Below are positions 37,472-48,848 of a stretch of 64,000 bases of DNA, one piece after another. The first letter of the stretch is position 1. Every line of letters begins with the position of its first letter. This DNA is from Nymphaea colorata (taxonomy: Eukaryota; Streptophyta; Magnoliopsida; Nymphaeales; Nymphaeaceae), in contig NC_045139.1 in the NCBI RefSeq assembly GCF_008831285.2, positions 2,054,704 through 2,118,703 of the forward strand. Reading direction: 5' to 3'. The notes beneath the pieces are model-generated. The model did no database searches. It saw only the letters and a list, made by a program, of their open reading frames with translations, and had not been told where the DNA came from. The translations under genes were made by a program, and so were the position numbers.

Positions 37472-37780
37472 TGAAGGAAGTCTTTCTAACTCCCACACCA
37501 AACAACACTACAAAAGGGCACGTTAAAATAAAACTTGAAAAGACGTCAACACTTTCATTCTTTTTCTCACACATTGGATTACACGCATGGAACTAGTATT
37601 TATAGAACAAAAGAAAAAACTACCCACTAATGCCACTTGCCAAAAAGCAGCCCCATTTTGTAGACACATAACCACTAATTCCTATTTTTATGGCTAAAGA
37701 AAAGAAACTAAAAAAAAACCACCACATGTTTACACGATCTCCACTTCCACATATTGCTCACACGTTCACATTAACTAACA
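37472..37780 (-). repeat. 5' LTR of the copia element
   Basis: 309 bases, adjacent to the tRNA-Met primer-binding site. A TATAAATA box lies at 37597-37604 on the minus strand and is the likely transcription signal. Confidence 0.95.
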
Positions 37781-38069
37781 TCTTGTTCATATGTAAAAAT
37801 ATATAAAATAGTTTACATGTGATGAAACTTTTCAAGGTTTGGCCTAATTAATGACAAATTGGTTTTAGCTCTAAAATAAAAGCAGCAAATTAGAAAATCA
37901 ATACCCATCTGCTATGTCAACATGATTTTCATGATGAATATCTGCATATGTGAAGGACCACATAATTGCAAACACTATTTATTGATTGTTTACAATAAAA
38001 AGGTGTTTGCATAATATGCTTCATCCCCTGAATTGACGTTCATCTATAATATCTCCCCGGATGTGATAG
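37781..38069 (-). other. 3' flank of the TIR-NB-LRR gene
   Basis: Presumed 3' untranslated region. Bases 37934-38020 resemble the receptor's own intron 1 at 44235-44310, in the same orientation. Confidence 0.5.
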
Positions 38070-38886
38070 CTAAAACCAGTACCGAGGGCGCCACCGACGA
38101 TTCTCCACAAGAAATAGAAATACATTTTGCAGTTGGGACACATCCATTGTCACTTGCATTCTATAGCAATGTGCTCCTTCCCCGGTGTTCACAATGTTCT
38201 CTGCTCCCAAGTTCAATTCCACTTCATCATCACCGTCGGCTTCTGCAATTTTCTCAAACACAGTAACGCCATCGGCAATGATTGCTATGCAGATGGGTGA
38301 GAGCACCTTCTCCAGTCCCAACTTCACCCATGCTCTTCTCAACCAACTAAATGGCAACCTCGGGAGTACAAATTGCAGCCACTGTTGTCCTTTTGCTGAT
38401 CCTGGCACTAAAGACCCTGACATCTTGAACATTTTCAACTTCTCAAAAGTTATCTCCTGAGACAAAGAAGTTCGCCATCAATAGAGTACTTAATTTACAC
38501 GTATTCTTGGGATCCTTCGATAACAACAACCCTAACCCAGCCAGTTTAGAATTTCAAAATTTGTTGTCTCCATTATTGTTGATTGATCCTGTGGACTACT
38601 TCCTTGTGTGAAGTTTAGTTCCTTTCTTGTTTATAAGTTGGTCAATTTGTTTTCAAATAACTATCTATCAATTTACTATGCATGCGCTTAAAACAATTGC
38701 TAACTATATATGTTTAAGGAAAATTAACTTAACATTGTTGGGTATTTTCAAACATCGGTGGGGTATGGTACATCGTCGTCTACCAGTAAAATCTAAAGAC
38801 ATCTTAGTCAAATATTATAATTTCTTGGTCCTCATTCAATGTATATAATGTTAAAGAAAAATATATTGTTACATGACACGCTTTGT

Positions 38887-38949
<63 letters not shown>

Positions 38950-41900
38950 ACACAAACACACTTTCTGATACTATAGGATACACACACCGCATGAAAAAAA
39001 AAAAAAAAAAAAATTTTAGTCTATACACCGCTAATTTTACTTTCATGGAAAAGTGAGCTTCATTGATGAAATATTAAATGTGACCTATATTTCTAAGTAC
39101 CTGAGCTTTTGCCACAAGAAGTATTTCATTTAAGGCACTATATGATTCAAAACATTGTTAATTTGTATAGTGTTTCTCAAGCTTTTAATTCTATGTTTAT
39201 GGCCTTTGTAGTTTTAATTTCTGTCTCTTCCACTACCAATGCAACTATAAGTAATAAATATGGTGCAATATTCCAATACAATGAACGTCAAGATAATATA
39301 TATTCCATACATACCTTGAACACTTTGCTTTTGAAACCATGACTAAAGTGGCAACACCCCGCGAAATCACAAGGACCAGGCAGTTCTAGCACTTCCAAGT
39401 TGCTTGAAATATTTTCCAGGCCAGGCACATCTTCAAGCTGCTTACAGCCACCCAAACACAAGTTCTTCAAACTTTTCAAATTTGAAATATCCGGCATTTT
39501 TCTCAAATTGGTGCATCCAGAAGCTTCAAGCGTGAATAGAGAAGAAGGAATCTGAGGAAGGCACCCAAGCCTCTTGCAGTCTTCCAAACCTGTTTGTCGA
39601 ATAGAAGCAGCGATCATACCTTCCAAGTTCTCACAACCACTTAGCTTAAGCCATTTAAGTCTTCCCACAGACTCAAAAATTGCTGCATCCAAGTATTTTA
39701 ATTTACTGCTGTTGAAGGAGAAGCTCACAAGATTTTCCAATCCTCCAATGAAATCAGGTGGAGCTGTAAAATTGTCGCAATGTAAATGTAAATCTCGAAG
39801 ACTTTGTAATTGTTCCATAGAGCTGGGCAAATCTTCAAGGTTGATGCAGTTTAGTCTCAAGAACCAAATTGTTGTTAGAGTGCCAATAGAATTGGGCAAA
39901 TATTTGAGGCGATGGGAGTCCACTTCAAAGTATCCAAGACTTTTTAGTTCTCCAATAGAATCTGGTAGAATCTCGAGGTTTGGGCACTCTAATTCTAATC
40001 TCCAAACGTGTTTCAACGACCCAATGGAGTCAGGTAGAGCTTCAAGACTGTTAGACGACACCTCAAATTCTGTAAGTTCCTCCAAACGTCCGATCGAATC
40101 AGGTAGAGCTTCCAGACTCATGCAATGTAGCACCAACTTATCAACGCTTCCAAGACATGCAATCGAATTCGGTAGGGCCTTCAATTTTGCTGATTCAATT
40201 TTGAATGAGGAAACATTTTCCAGCTCTCCAATCGAATCAGGTAGAGCTTCGAGGTTCACACACTTCAATTCCAACTCCCACATCCGTTTCAGTGACCCAA
40301 TCGAGTTGGGTAAAGCTTTGAGGTTCTCACACTTGAGAATCAACTGACGAAGTTGCTTGAGCGACCCAATCCAGTGGGGCAATTCTTTCAGCATTTCACA
40401 TTCTAGCCGCAGCTTCTTGAGGTTTTCCATCCTTCCAACACAATCGGGCAACTCTTCAATTATAGCATCCTTCAAGTGAAGAATTTCTAAGGCTTTGTGA
40501 GTTTGGTCGCGCAAGCCAAGCAACTCCGAAGATGAACCTGTAAATTCGATAAAATTAATTGGTGCAAGATGTGGAAGGTCGATCTCGTAGATCTTTAAAC
40601 TGGTTCTAGACATATTCAGCTGTTGTATGGAGCTCAATTGTCTTATGGAAATAGGTAATGCTTTTAGGAGCTTGCAACCTTCCAAAGACAGCAGGCGAAG
40701 GCTTTTAAGCTGTCCAACTGAATCAGGTATGATCTCTATTCTGGTATTGTCAAGAATAAGCTCCTCCAATCTCTCCATGTCTCCTAATCTTTTTGGCAAA
40801 GAGCGGAGAGAATGGCACCCACTAAGGTTAAGCGATTTCAACAACTTTAGCTGGCAAATGGAACCCGGGAGCTCTCTCAAGCTTTTTGAGTTACATAAAG
40901 ATAGTTGATCAAGGTTGATAAGTTGTCCAATAGAATCGGGTATGACCTCAATGCTTGTCGAAGAAAGATCAATCTTCTTCAATGACTCCATGTCCCCTAA
41001 GCCTTCCGGTACAGAACAAAGTAGAAAGTTGGCATTCAAATCAAGTATTTCAAGAGAAGTTAATCGGCAAATGGAATCAGGTGCCTTCTTTATACTTGTG
41101 AGACTGAGATCAAGCTTCTTGAGTGATCCCAACTCTCCTAATCGCTCTGGCAAAGCGGAAAATTCCAAACAACCAGAAATATTAAGGACCTCAAGTGAAC
41201 TTAATCGCCAAATTGAATCCGGTAGTTTCCGCAGATGCCTACAGTCTGGAGTACTTAAATGTGTCAAGTTCTTGAGTTTCCCGATTGATTCATCAATTGT
41301 AGTCAATGCTGAGCAATCTAGAAATCGCAATGTCACCAAGCCAGGCATATTCGTGAAATCAAAGGCGATCTTTGTTTGCACTCCGCAAAGTGACAGAACT
41401 TTCAATCTTTCAAAGGCCTGCATGCATAAAATAAATATTTCCAATAGGAACAAACAAGTCATGAGAATATATATGACAAGAGAAGAAAAACAGAAGCACT
41501 CCCTCATAATATACTGACCTTTGATCTCAGTGACAGTTGGTTTATAAGAATTGGGGCCATGTTGGTATTATAGAGGTCAAGGATGACGAGCTTCTCGAGA
41601 TTAAAATCAGATGGTGGGGAGTCAAAGTGGCAACTGCTCAACTGCAACCATTTCAGATCTGTAGGAAAACATGGAAACGTGCCTTGGAACTTGACATTGT
41701 CAGCTTGAAGAAATCTCAGGTTGTCAAAGCATTCGACAATAACACAACCACCATGAATACGAATCCCTACGGCATCAATAGTCCTTGGTCTCTGCACAAA
41801 ATAGAGACGCAAAGTAATTAGCATACCTTGGTTATGGAATCAGAACATGTACATTGAAACAACTCTCGTTGCTTGTCCCTAAAATTAAAGCAATTAGAAA

Positions 41901-44900
41901 AAAATATTTTCTTTATTTGCTAAATTTCTTAAATTCTATTTCACACAAATCATTATTATTCTTGATAAAATTGGAGACGACTTCGTTTTAGATACCAAGG
42001 CCCGCCCTTGGAATACATGATATTTCCAAGGAATGCTAAAATTGATTTATTTATTTTAGAAAAGCTAGCATTGGCTTTTCTAAAAGGTGCCTTGCCTTGC
42101 TCCTAGGCTTTCATTTTTGGCAACTGCATATCGTAGTAAAAGTGTTTCTGATACTCAAGTATTTGGAAAGTCAATGTAGTCGAAGAATTATAAAAGCAAT
42201 TCTGGTTAGAAGTATAAAAGTGGCAAAGTTAATAAGCAGCACCTTAGAGTGACAAACAATTAGCCATTAAACTTGAAGAAACTAAACCACCAGATTTTAA
42301 AAATGTTTGATAGAAGCGTTTGAGAGGACAGAGGCAAAGGCAGCGGCAGCGGCAGGAGCTTTGGTCTTCCTTAGGATTTTATTTATATGTAAATTAAAAA
42401 AAAAGTTTAACATAAATAAAAAATTTAAAAATTTCTATTTTGTTCTCTGTTAAAATTTTGAAGCTATAGTTCGACTCTTTCGACAAAAAATTTCTTTCTC
42501 CGCCCATGTGAGAGGAAGTTCTATGAATCCAATCCCTCTACTTAGGTTTTCAAGGCCAAAGGTAAGAAGGGGACAAGGATAGGCCTTATCCTCGATTGAT
42601 TTGGATTCTAGAGTGATTGGTATTAATTATTTTATATGTTAGTTTTCGGGTCCTATGGATCTTTAATAAGGAAGCCTCCTATTTAATGGGGAACTAAGCA
42701 CACGGTTCAGATTCGAGTTGCATGCCAGCTTTTACCGGATTCAGTTAATTGAATTGTATGTAGTTGGATTTGGACTCAGATTTGGACTAGCATATCTAAG
42801 ATCAGATGTTTATATGTAGTGAGACTACATTTTCAGTGGATCTCACTCGGATATTGAACTTGGATTTTATGATCCGATTCAAATGAGATTAATAATTTCG
42901 GTCCAAATTTTTTGACCTAACGCAGCCGGAGAGAGAGATTACGATTACCTTTCTTTGAAGTAAACCCCAAGAGTCTTGGTTATTCCACAGCCTACTCTTC
43001 TTCTGAAGCTTTCGGGAGCTTTCTTCATCAACTATGGCTCTCCCCATGTCTCGTATTTGATCGTGCATCTCGAACTCCTGACTTTCTTCATCTATCTTTA
43101 CAAGAGACCTTTGTACAAGTACCCTAATTGCTGCACTGGGGCACCAGCGACAATCCTCCCACATGTAAGTAGCTCTTTCTCTGCCCCAACCAATAAAAAA
43201 ACAAGAAATATCTAGAAAGATGTTCTTCTCCAAGTCATCTAAACTGTCATAGCTTAGCTTCAATCTCTGTTGGACTTCGTTGTGGGGAATCGTTTTCAGC
43301 TTCTCCAATGTATCTTTCCATTCTTGTACATTCTTTATGGAAGACAAAAGCGATCCGATCACTTCGAGAGTTAAGGGCAACCCACCAGCTGCTTCAACAA
43401 ATTTGTTTGATAACTCGACGTACTCTCCTTGTGGTAATTCACCGTCAAATGCATGAAGCATGAATAACTCTCGCGACAGATCTTCATTCAGTTCTTGTGG
43501 CTTGTAAATTTCATCTTGTTTCACGTTGTGGGCTAGCAGTACCCCCTCATCTCTAGTTGTGATTATGATCACGATTCCTGAGCCAAACCAATCTCTCTCA
43601 CCAGCCAATGCATCAAGTTGTTCTCCGGAATCAACGTCATCTAAGATAATCAGAACTCTTTTACAACTGGCCCTGTCTTTGATCACATTTTTTCCTTGTG
43701 CAACATCACGTAAGGATGTATTTTTTTCTTTCAAGATATCTTCAATGAACTGTTTTTGTAAGTTGACCAATCCATTGGGTTGCCCAGCATTTTCCCTAAC
43801 ATTTGAAATAAAACAAGTGGCGCCATTGAACTCTTCGGCTAAGTCGTTGTAAACAGCCTTGGCAATCGTTGTTTTTCCAATACCACCCATACCATGGATG
43901 CCAACCACATGAACACCATCAATATTGCCTCCATTCTCCAATATTTTCTTCACGTCATGAACACGAGTTTCAATCCCGATTGGACCAACCACACGAACAC
44001 CATTAATATTGCTTCCATTCTCCAACATTTTCTTCACGTCATGAACACGAGTTTCAATCTCGATTGGATGCTTTGCGACTTCGAATGGCTTCTTGTTCAG
44101 TTTGGCTGACACTCTCTTAATGACTGCACGCTTTAGCTTTGCCTCATCCCTGCAAGTATTAATTTCTCCCATGCATGACAAACCATGAACAATAGGAAAA
44201 ATGAATTTATGATGCTCCTTTTGCAGATCCAATATGAATATCTGCATATGTGTATTTATTGATTGTTTACAATGAAAATCTCTTTCCATAACAGGCTTCA
44301 TTCAGTTAATTTACACCTTTCTTTCATCAGTTTTCCACATTCATCCATATGTTTGAACGTTTGGTCCCACTCATCCGTAAGTCTGCTCCGGTTCACGCAA
44401 ATAAACATTTGAGTTATATTAAGCTGGTCACTGGGGAAGAAGACTGGCTACTTTACGTTCCAGTACACTTTAAATATTTATAAACATTTTCCAGGAAAAC
44501 TAATGGCGTGCATGTAATTTTTATAAGCAAGAACTCGAAAATTGATCAAATAATCTTCTGTTCATTGGTAAGTAAGAAATTTTAAGAAGAAAAACGTGTG
44601 TCCGTTAATTTTAGATTTCTCATAAAATCTGATACATGCTTTCTGGGGAAACATGATTTTTCTTTTGGTTAATTGTTTAATTAAGTTTTTTCAACACAAA
44701 GATCACGTCTTAAATTGTCTCACTTTAACTGATAGTAGCTTTAAGGATATGTCCCGGTTAATTAAGTAAAGTAATTAAGTGAAAGATGAATTTGAGAAAC
44801 TCGAATAGTGAAGGATGCATTTGATTAATATAGCTCATAAGATAATGATTTTAAAGAAAAAAAAATCTAAAATACTAGCCAAACATGATGTTGGGATAAC

Positions 44901-45697
44901 GCAAGCCGAAAATAAGGTTATGAGTAAGATATGAATGGAAGCAACTGAAAAGCTATGGACAACAAGCATCAGCGACTTTACATTTGGAGAGAGAGAGAAA
45001 GAAAGAGAGAGGTGATTAAACTTTAATTCATCTAGAGGGAGAGAGGGAGAGAGAGATACCCATTCATGTCCTTGAGAGTGAAGCCAGAGATATTTCCGAC
45101 TTTCTTCAATGCTTCCCTCCATTCCATCACCTCCTCTTGGTCCTGTTCCTTGTTCGATTGATGATCCTTAAACGCAGATTTGAAAGGGCCACCCTGGTTG
45201 CAGACGTCAGAAGGTTCCACGCCAAAAAACACCGGAATTATCTCCTTTCCACACTCCACACTTTTGGTCACCTCTTTCAAGCACCATTTTGATTCTGCAA
45301 AGCGTTTGGAGAAGATGGGAACAACGATCTTGGACCTGTCTATGTATTCCAACAGCTTGTTGATCTCCTCCCCCTTTTCCAACTTCTCGCAGTCTATGAA
45401 GGTGGTAATACCGCGCTCCTGGAGCCCGTCATGAAGATGCCCAGTGAAACCCTTTCGGGTGTCTTCGCTTCTGAAGCTGAGAAACACTTCAAACTCAGAT
45501 CCATCAACTCTTGGTGAAGATGGTGAAGGTAATGTCTCTAGTACCTCTTCCCCTGCCTCCATGTTTCTTCCTCTAATTCCTCCACTACCATTTTGGTTGG
45601 CTGAAAATTGCAAGAAATCCTTGATTCGCTGAAGGAAGACATGACCAAAGAGAACGGTGATGAAGAGTACTATGAATAAAGCTGCAAAGATCACCAT
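38070..45697 (-). CDS. TIR-NB-LRR (TNL) immune receptor with N-terminal membrane anchor
   Basis: Five minus-strand exons join in frame: 45060-45697, 42949-44149, 41519-41791, 39315-41417 and 38070-38456, giving 1533 residues. A hydrophobic segment spans residues 2-22. The TIR domain is about 67-210 (FLSFRSEDTRKGF, WCLKE; Glu142 matches the catalytic glutamate of TIR NADases). NB-ARC follows with P-loop GMGGIGKTT (299-307), kinase-2 RVLIILDDVD, RNBS-B GSGIVIIITTRDE, GLPL (AGGLPLTLEV) and an MHD motif (FEMHDQIRDMG). LRRs (about 630-1400) are mostly of the LPDSIG type. The last exon (residues 1406-1533) is probably a post-LRR domain but matches weakly. TNLs detect pathogen effectors and signal through EDS1. 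A downstream Met (MEAGEEV, at 45562) would omit the anchor. No stop or frameshift found, so the gene looks functional. Confidence 0.92.
38890..38945. repeat. (TA)n microsatellite in the last TNL intron
   Basis: About 56 bases of TA repeats within intron 4 (38457-39314), followed by a poly(A) run ending near 39013. Confidence 0.95.
43894..44061 (-). repeat. 84-base in-frame tandem duplication before the P-loop
   Basis: The plus-strand word CACGTCATGAACACGAGTTT occurs at 43951 and 44035, 84 bases apart. The encoded copies are IETRVHDVKKMLENG..VVG and IETRVHDVKKILENG..VVG, 28 residues each. Confidence 0.92.
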
Positions 45698-46375
45698 TTT
45701 CCCGATCTTAGCTTGGAGAACCAAGAAAGAAGATGGTAAAATTAGGCAATCTTTTCGTGGTCAGCAACACCGCCTCCACACAGAATATTAATAACTATCA
45801 CAACAGTAGACACACAAAACGATCACTCCTCCTCACCCAACAAGCAGGAACAAGGCAGGAGATCGACAAGAGATGACAAGTGATATCGAGGAAGCTTCTG
45901 GCTGAGCTTCTTTCGGTGGAACAAGGGATCTTAATTAATGGCGGAAGACCCCATTGCATTACACCCTTTTTACCCTGTTTTTGATTAATTATCCGTTGCC
46001 TAGTCAACAGTTGAAACTTTCTTGTAAATGAAATTTCTTGGTAGTTTTCTAGTTGAATGTTCATCCATTTTCCTATGCATAAAATCATTTTCGCTTGAAC
46101 TGATCCATTTTTTGTTTGCAGGAAGAGTAATATACTGTTGGACACATTCATTGTTTATGGCATATTTAAATTTGTTTTCTTTTTAAAATGTCCTTCAATT
46201 TTCAGATAGCCAAACAAAAAAAAAAGGAGAGAGAGAGATCTCATTTCACAGAGAATCTAGATTTGCTTTTGCCAAATGATTGTAACTATATGGTACTTCT
46301 TTTTTTTTCAAATTATTGTCATGAAAAACTGCACTTGAACAATTAATCACTTATATAATTTCCTGAACTTAGTTC
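45698..46375 (-). promoter_or_regulatory. 5' flank of the TNL gene
   Basis: Presumed promoter and leader. No firm TATA box. The part 45707-45995 has a diverged copy at 46376-46590. Confidence 0.45.
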
Positions 46376-46590
46376 GGAGAACCAAGAGGAAAGTGGTAAG
46401 ATCTGGCAAGCTTTCGTGGTCACCAACACACTCAAAAAATGATCACGCTTCACCCAAGAAGCAGGAAGAAGGCAGGAGATCGATAAGAGATATCGAGGAA
46501 GCTTTTGGATGAGCTTCCCGGCTCTTAATTTATGGCAGAAGACGCCATGACATTGCTTCTTTTTTACCCTGTTCTTGATGAACTACACTC
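46376..46590 (-). repeat. Relic copy of the TNL 5' flank
   Basis: Shares with 45707-45995, in the same order and orientation: GGAGAACCAAGA, AAGCAGGAA, AAGGCAGGAGATCGA, GATATCGAGGAAGCTT, GAGCTTC and TTTTTACCCTGTT. Several indels separate the copies. No receptor exon accompanies this one. Confidence 0.85.
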
Positions 46591-47671
46591 TTGTAAAGAT
46601 CTACCCCAATCATCGTGCTGGACACGTTCACATTGCCAAACGATCCATAACATTTAATACCGCGGGTCCGTTATGTTCAGCTCCATCCATACAGTGACAA
46701 TCTTGAAGAAATTTTGACAGGAATGTAAATTCACCTACCTGCAATTTAGAACCTTCATTATCAGCCGAGCACTTATAAAATAGTTTCATTTTGTTTTCTT
46801 ATGAGACTTATCCAACTAGTAGTTAGTTCTTTCTTTCTCCCAGTGAAAAGAATTGTGAACGTGGCCAAGTTTCTGATCAATCATGAGGATGCCAACATCT
46901 TTAGGTTGAAGAGGAAGATGAACATCAACAACTATATTTAGCAATTCGTCACTGTCATGGTCTAGACAATTTACAGGCTTTTTTTTATCTGAAGAGCACC
47001 AAGGAACAAAAATAGTACAATACCTACATTATAGATCTAAAAACTGACAATACATTGACCTTCTTCTACCTAGAATGGCAAAAAATGATCAATTTGTAAT
47101 TTTTTTTATCATAAACGTGGCCTTAATTCTTTAGGGGTCGTTCGGTAATAGGAACTACAATAAAGTGTTTCATGAACATGTTCCAATCTTTTAATGCAGA
47201 TTCATGGAACACTGTGTTACAATGATTTTTTTTTTCTCTTTATGGTAAATTTAATGATGGTTTTAATTCATTTCTCTTTACTACAAACACATCATTTTCA
47301 ATTCTGAAATCAAAATTTCTGACTATTAAACACAACAAGGAGCTAGAATTGGAATTTTAATTCAAATTCCAAATCCAATTTGAAAGGAAATTTTGCTTCT
47401 AAAATTTTAATTCTAAAATCAAAATTCAAGGTCTTCAAGTGCCATCTTAGAAAAATCATTCAAATATTGACTTTTCCAAATGAGACATGCACCCACTTCA
47501 TGACTTAAATAGCTTGGCCCACAACATTAACCTCTAGAAACAGACAATCCTGAAGAAATTTTGATAGCAATGTAAATGCACCATATTTTGTCAACATCTT
47601 ATTACTATGCCATATTTTGTCTAAAACATTTTGAACATAATTTTAAGTGTTTTAAATTTTATTCTTGGGTT

Positions 47672-47731
47672 GGAACAAATTTTATGTGCTTGGTGTATGC
47701 AATTGCCCACAACAGCCAAACGTAGCACCAT
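47672..47731 (+). mobile_element. Fragment of an hAT MITE (right end)
   Basis: GAACAAATTTTATGTG, then TATGCAATT, CAACAGCCA and GTAGC run in the same order as in the intact MITE's right end at 50797-50858. The terminal inverted repeat itself is eroded. Confidence 0.6.
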
Positions 47732-48154
47732 AAATTCTTGGCTCAGATCCAAAACAATGTTTCATTGTTTAAAAACATGTCTGGATCCGACATCCGCCTG
47801 AAATGGACTTTACATTTTAATTGGACTTGGATGCCGAACTGCATTAACCGCAGGTCAATTATTAATCAGCAATTCCAACAATTTTTCAATATTAATCTAA
47901 AAAGTTGGATTATTCAACAATAAATTACATGATCATTGATCACTCTATTATCATGCCTAAATTACTGAAATGCCCAACTATGATTTTTGTGTGGCCTCAT
48001 ATTTCATTGTTATCATAAACCCATTGGCCAAGTCAGATTTTCTTTTTTTTTTTTGGAGAGGCACTCACAACCTTTAATACTTAAACATGCAGTTACATGT
48101 ATAACAAAGTAAATATCAAACGATTTTATTGTAAAAATGAAAGAAAATTAAGAA

Positions 48155-48182
48155 GCTGGTGTGGGCAATTGCCCACACCAGC
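48155..48182. repeat. 28-base perfect palindrome
   Basis: The right half reads ATTGCCCACACCAGC, and the left half is its reverse complement. It is followed by GTGGCTCCGCCACT, which resembles an hAT MITE terminus like that at 50851-50864. Confidence 0.9.
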
Positions 48183-48848
48183 CCATATGTGGCTCCGCCA
48201 CTCACAAACCCGGTTTTTGTTGATTCTGATTTTACTCATATTTTCCTAAATAATCTGTGTTCACCTTGTGATTTGGTATACCAATTGGACCATTGGATCC
48301 GAACATTCGTAATTTAATACATGCTTGTACTCTTTGAAAGGATCTAGTATATCCGACCACGATTGAAGAACTTGTATCCGGTAATTTATAAGATTCAAAT
48401 TGCATGTTCCGTTTCATCGCTAAATGACAAAGCTTAAAATCCTATGCTTATCACACCATGCTCGTTGATTTTGAGTTTGAGAGAAAAGAAAATGAGTTTT
48501 TAATATAATTTCAATCCCTCCGAAAATGGAAAGATTGGAAAGGAAATGAATAGATGATCATTCTCTTTCCTTGCTTCTCCTTTCCCTCCCCATTCCCTTC
48601 TCTCTGCTTTCCCTTCCTTTTTCCTTCCATCCATTCCTTTCTCTTGGTCCAAATATAGAGTTAAGGACCAATAAAAGAAATAAGGGCTTCTGCTCTTGCT
48701 CGGGTAGTAAGATTAATCTTTTTCTTCATCCAACAACTAAATATCATTTAATAAATGTAGAATCGGACTCCATTTCCCATTTCTTGAAATAGCAAATGGA
48801 CCAAATGTTGAGGGGTTTGGCGGTTGGTTTGCATTGGTAATATAGTCT

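Larger units (their letters stand above)
33081..37780 (-). mobile_element. Complete Ty1/copia LTR retrotransposon (disabled)
   Basis: LTRs at 33081-33388 and 37472-37780 run TG to CA and are almost identical (about 8 substitutions plus one indel by eye). Flanking five-base sites are TCCTG (33076-33080) and TCTTG (37781-37785), a target duplication with one change. The element reads on the minus strand. Inside the 5' LTR (right side) is TGGTATCAGAGCGCCAGG, the usual copia primer-binding site matching initiator tRNA-Met. Next to the 3' LTR (left side) is the purine tract AAGGGGGAGAA. Domain order gag, protease, integrase, reverse transcriptase, RNase H defines copia. It lies between RPS27A and the 3' end of the TIR-NB-LRR gene. 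Confidence 0.97.
46591..48848. other. Repeat-rich intergenic region
   Basis: No gene. Contains an hAT MITE fragment (47672-47731), a 28-base palindrome (48155-48182) and AT-rich DNA. Confidence 0.55.

Noticed and set aside
39574-41517. Long plus-strand open frames (up to 257 codons) opposite the TNL LRR exon
   Set aside because: They repeat PIESG-type peptides that are exact antisense readings of the LRR codons. Repetitive, biased codon use on the real strand keeps the opposite strand open.
45798-46151. 117-codon minus-strand frame upstream of the TNL
   Set aside because: Cysteine- and serine-rich without motif, spans the duplicated promoter segment, and starts in AT-rich DNA.
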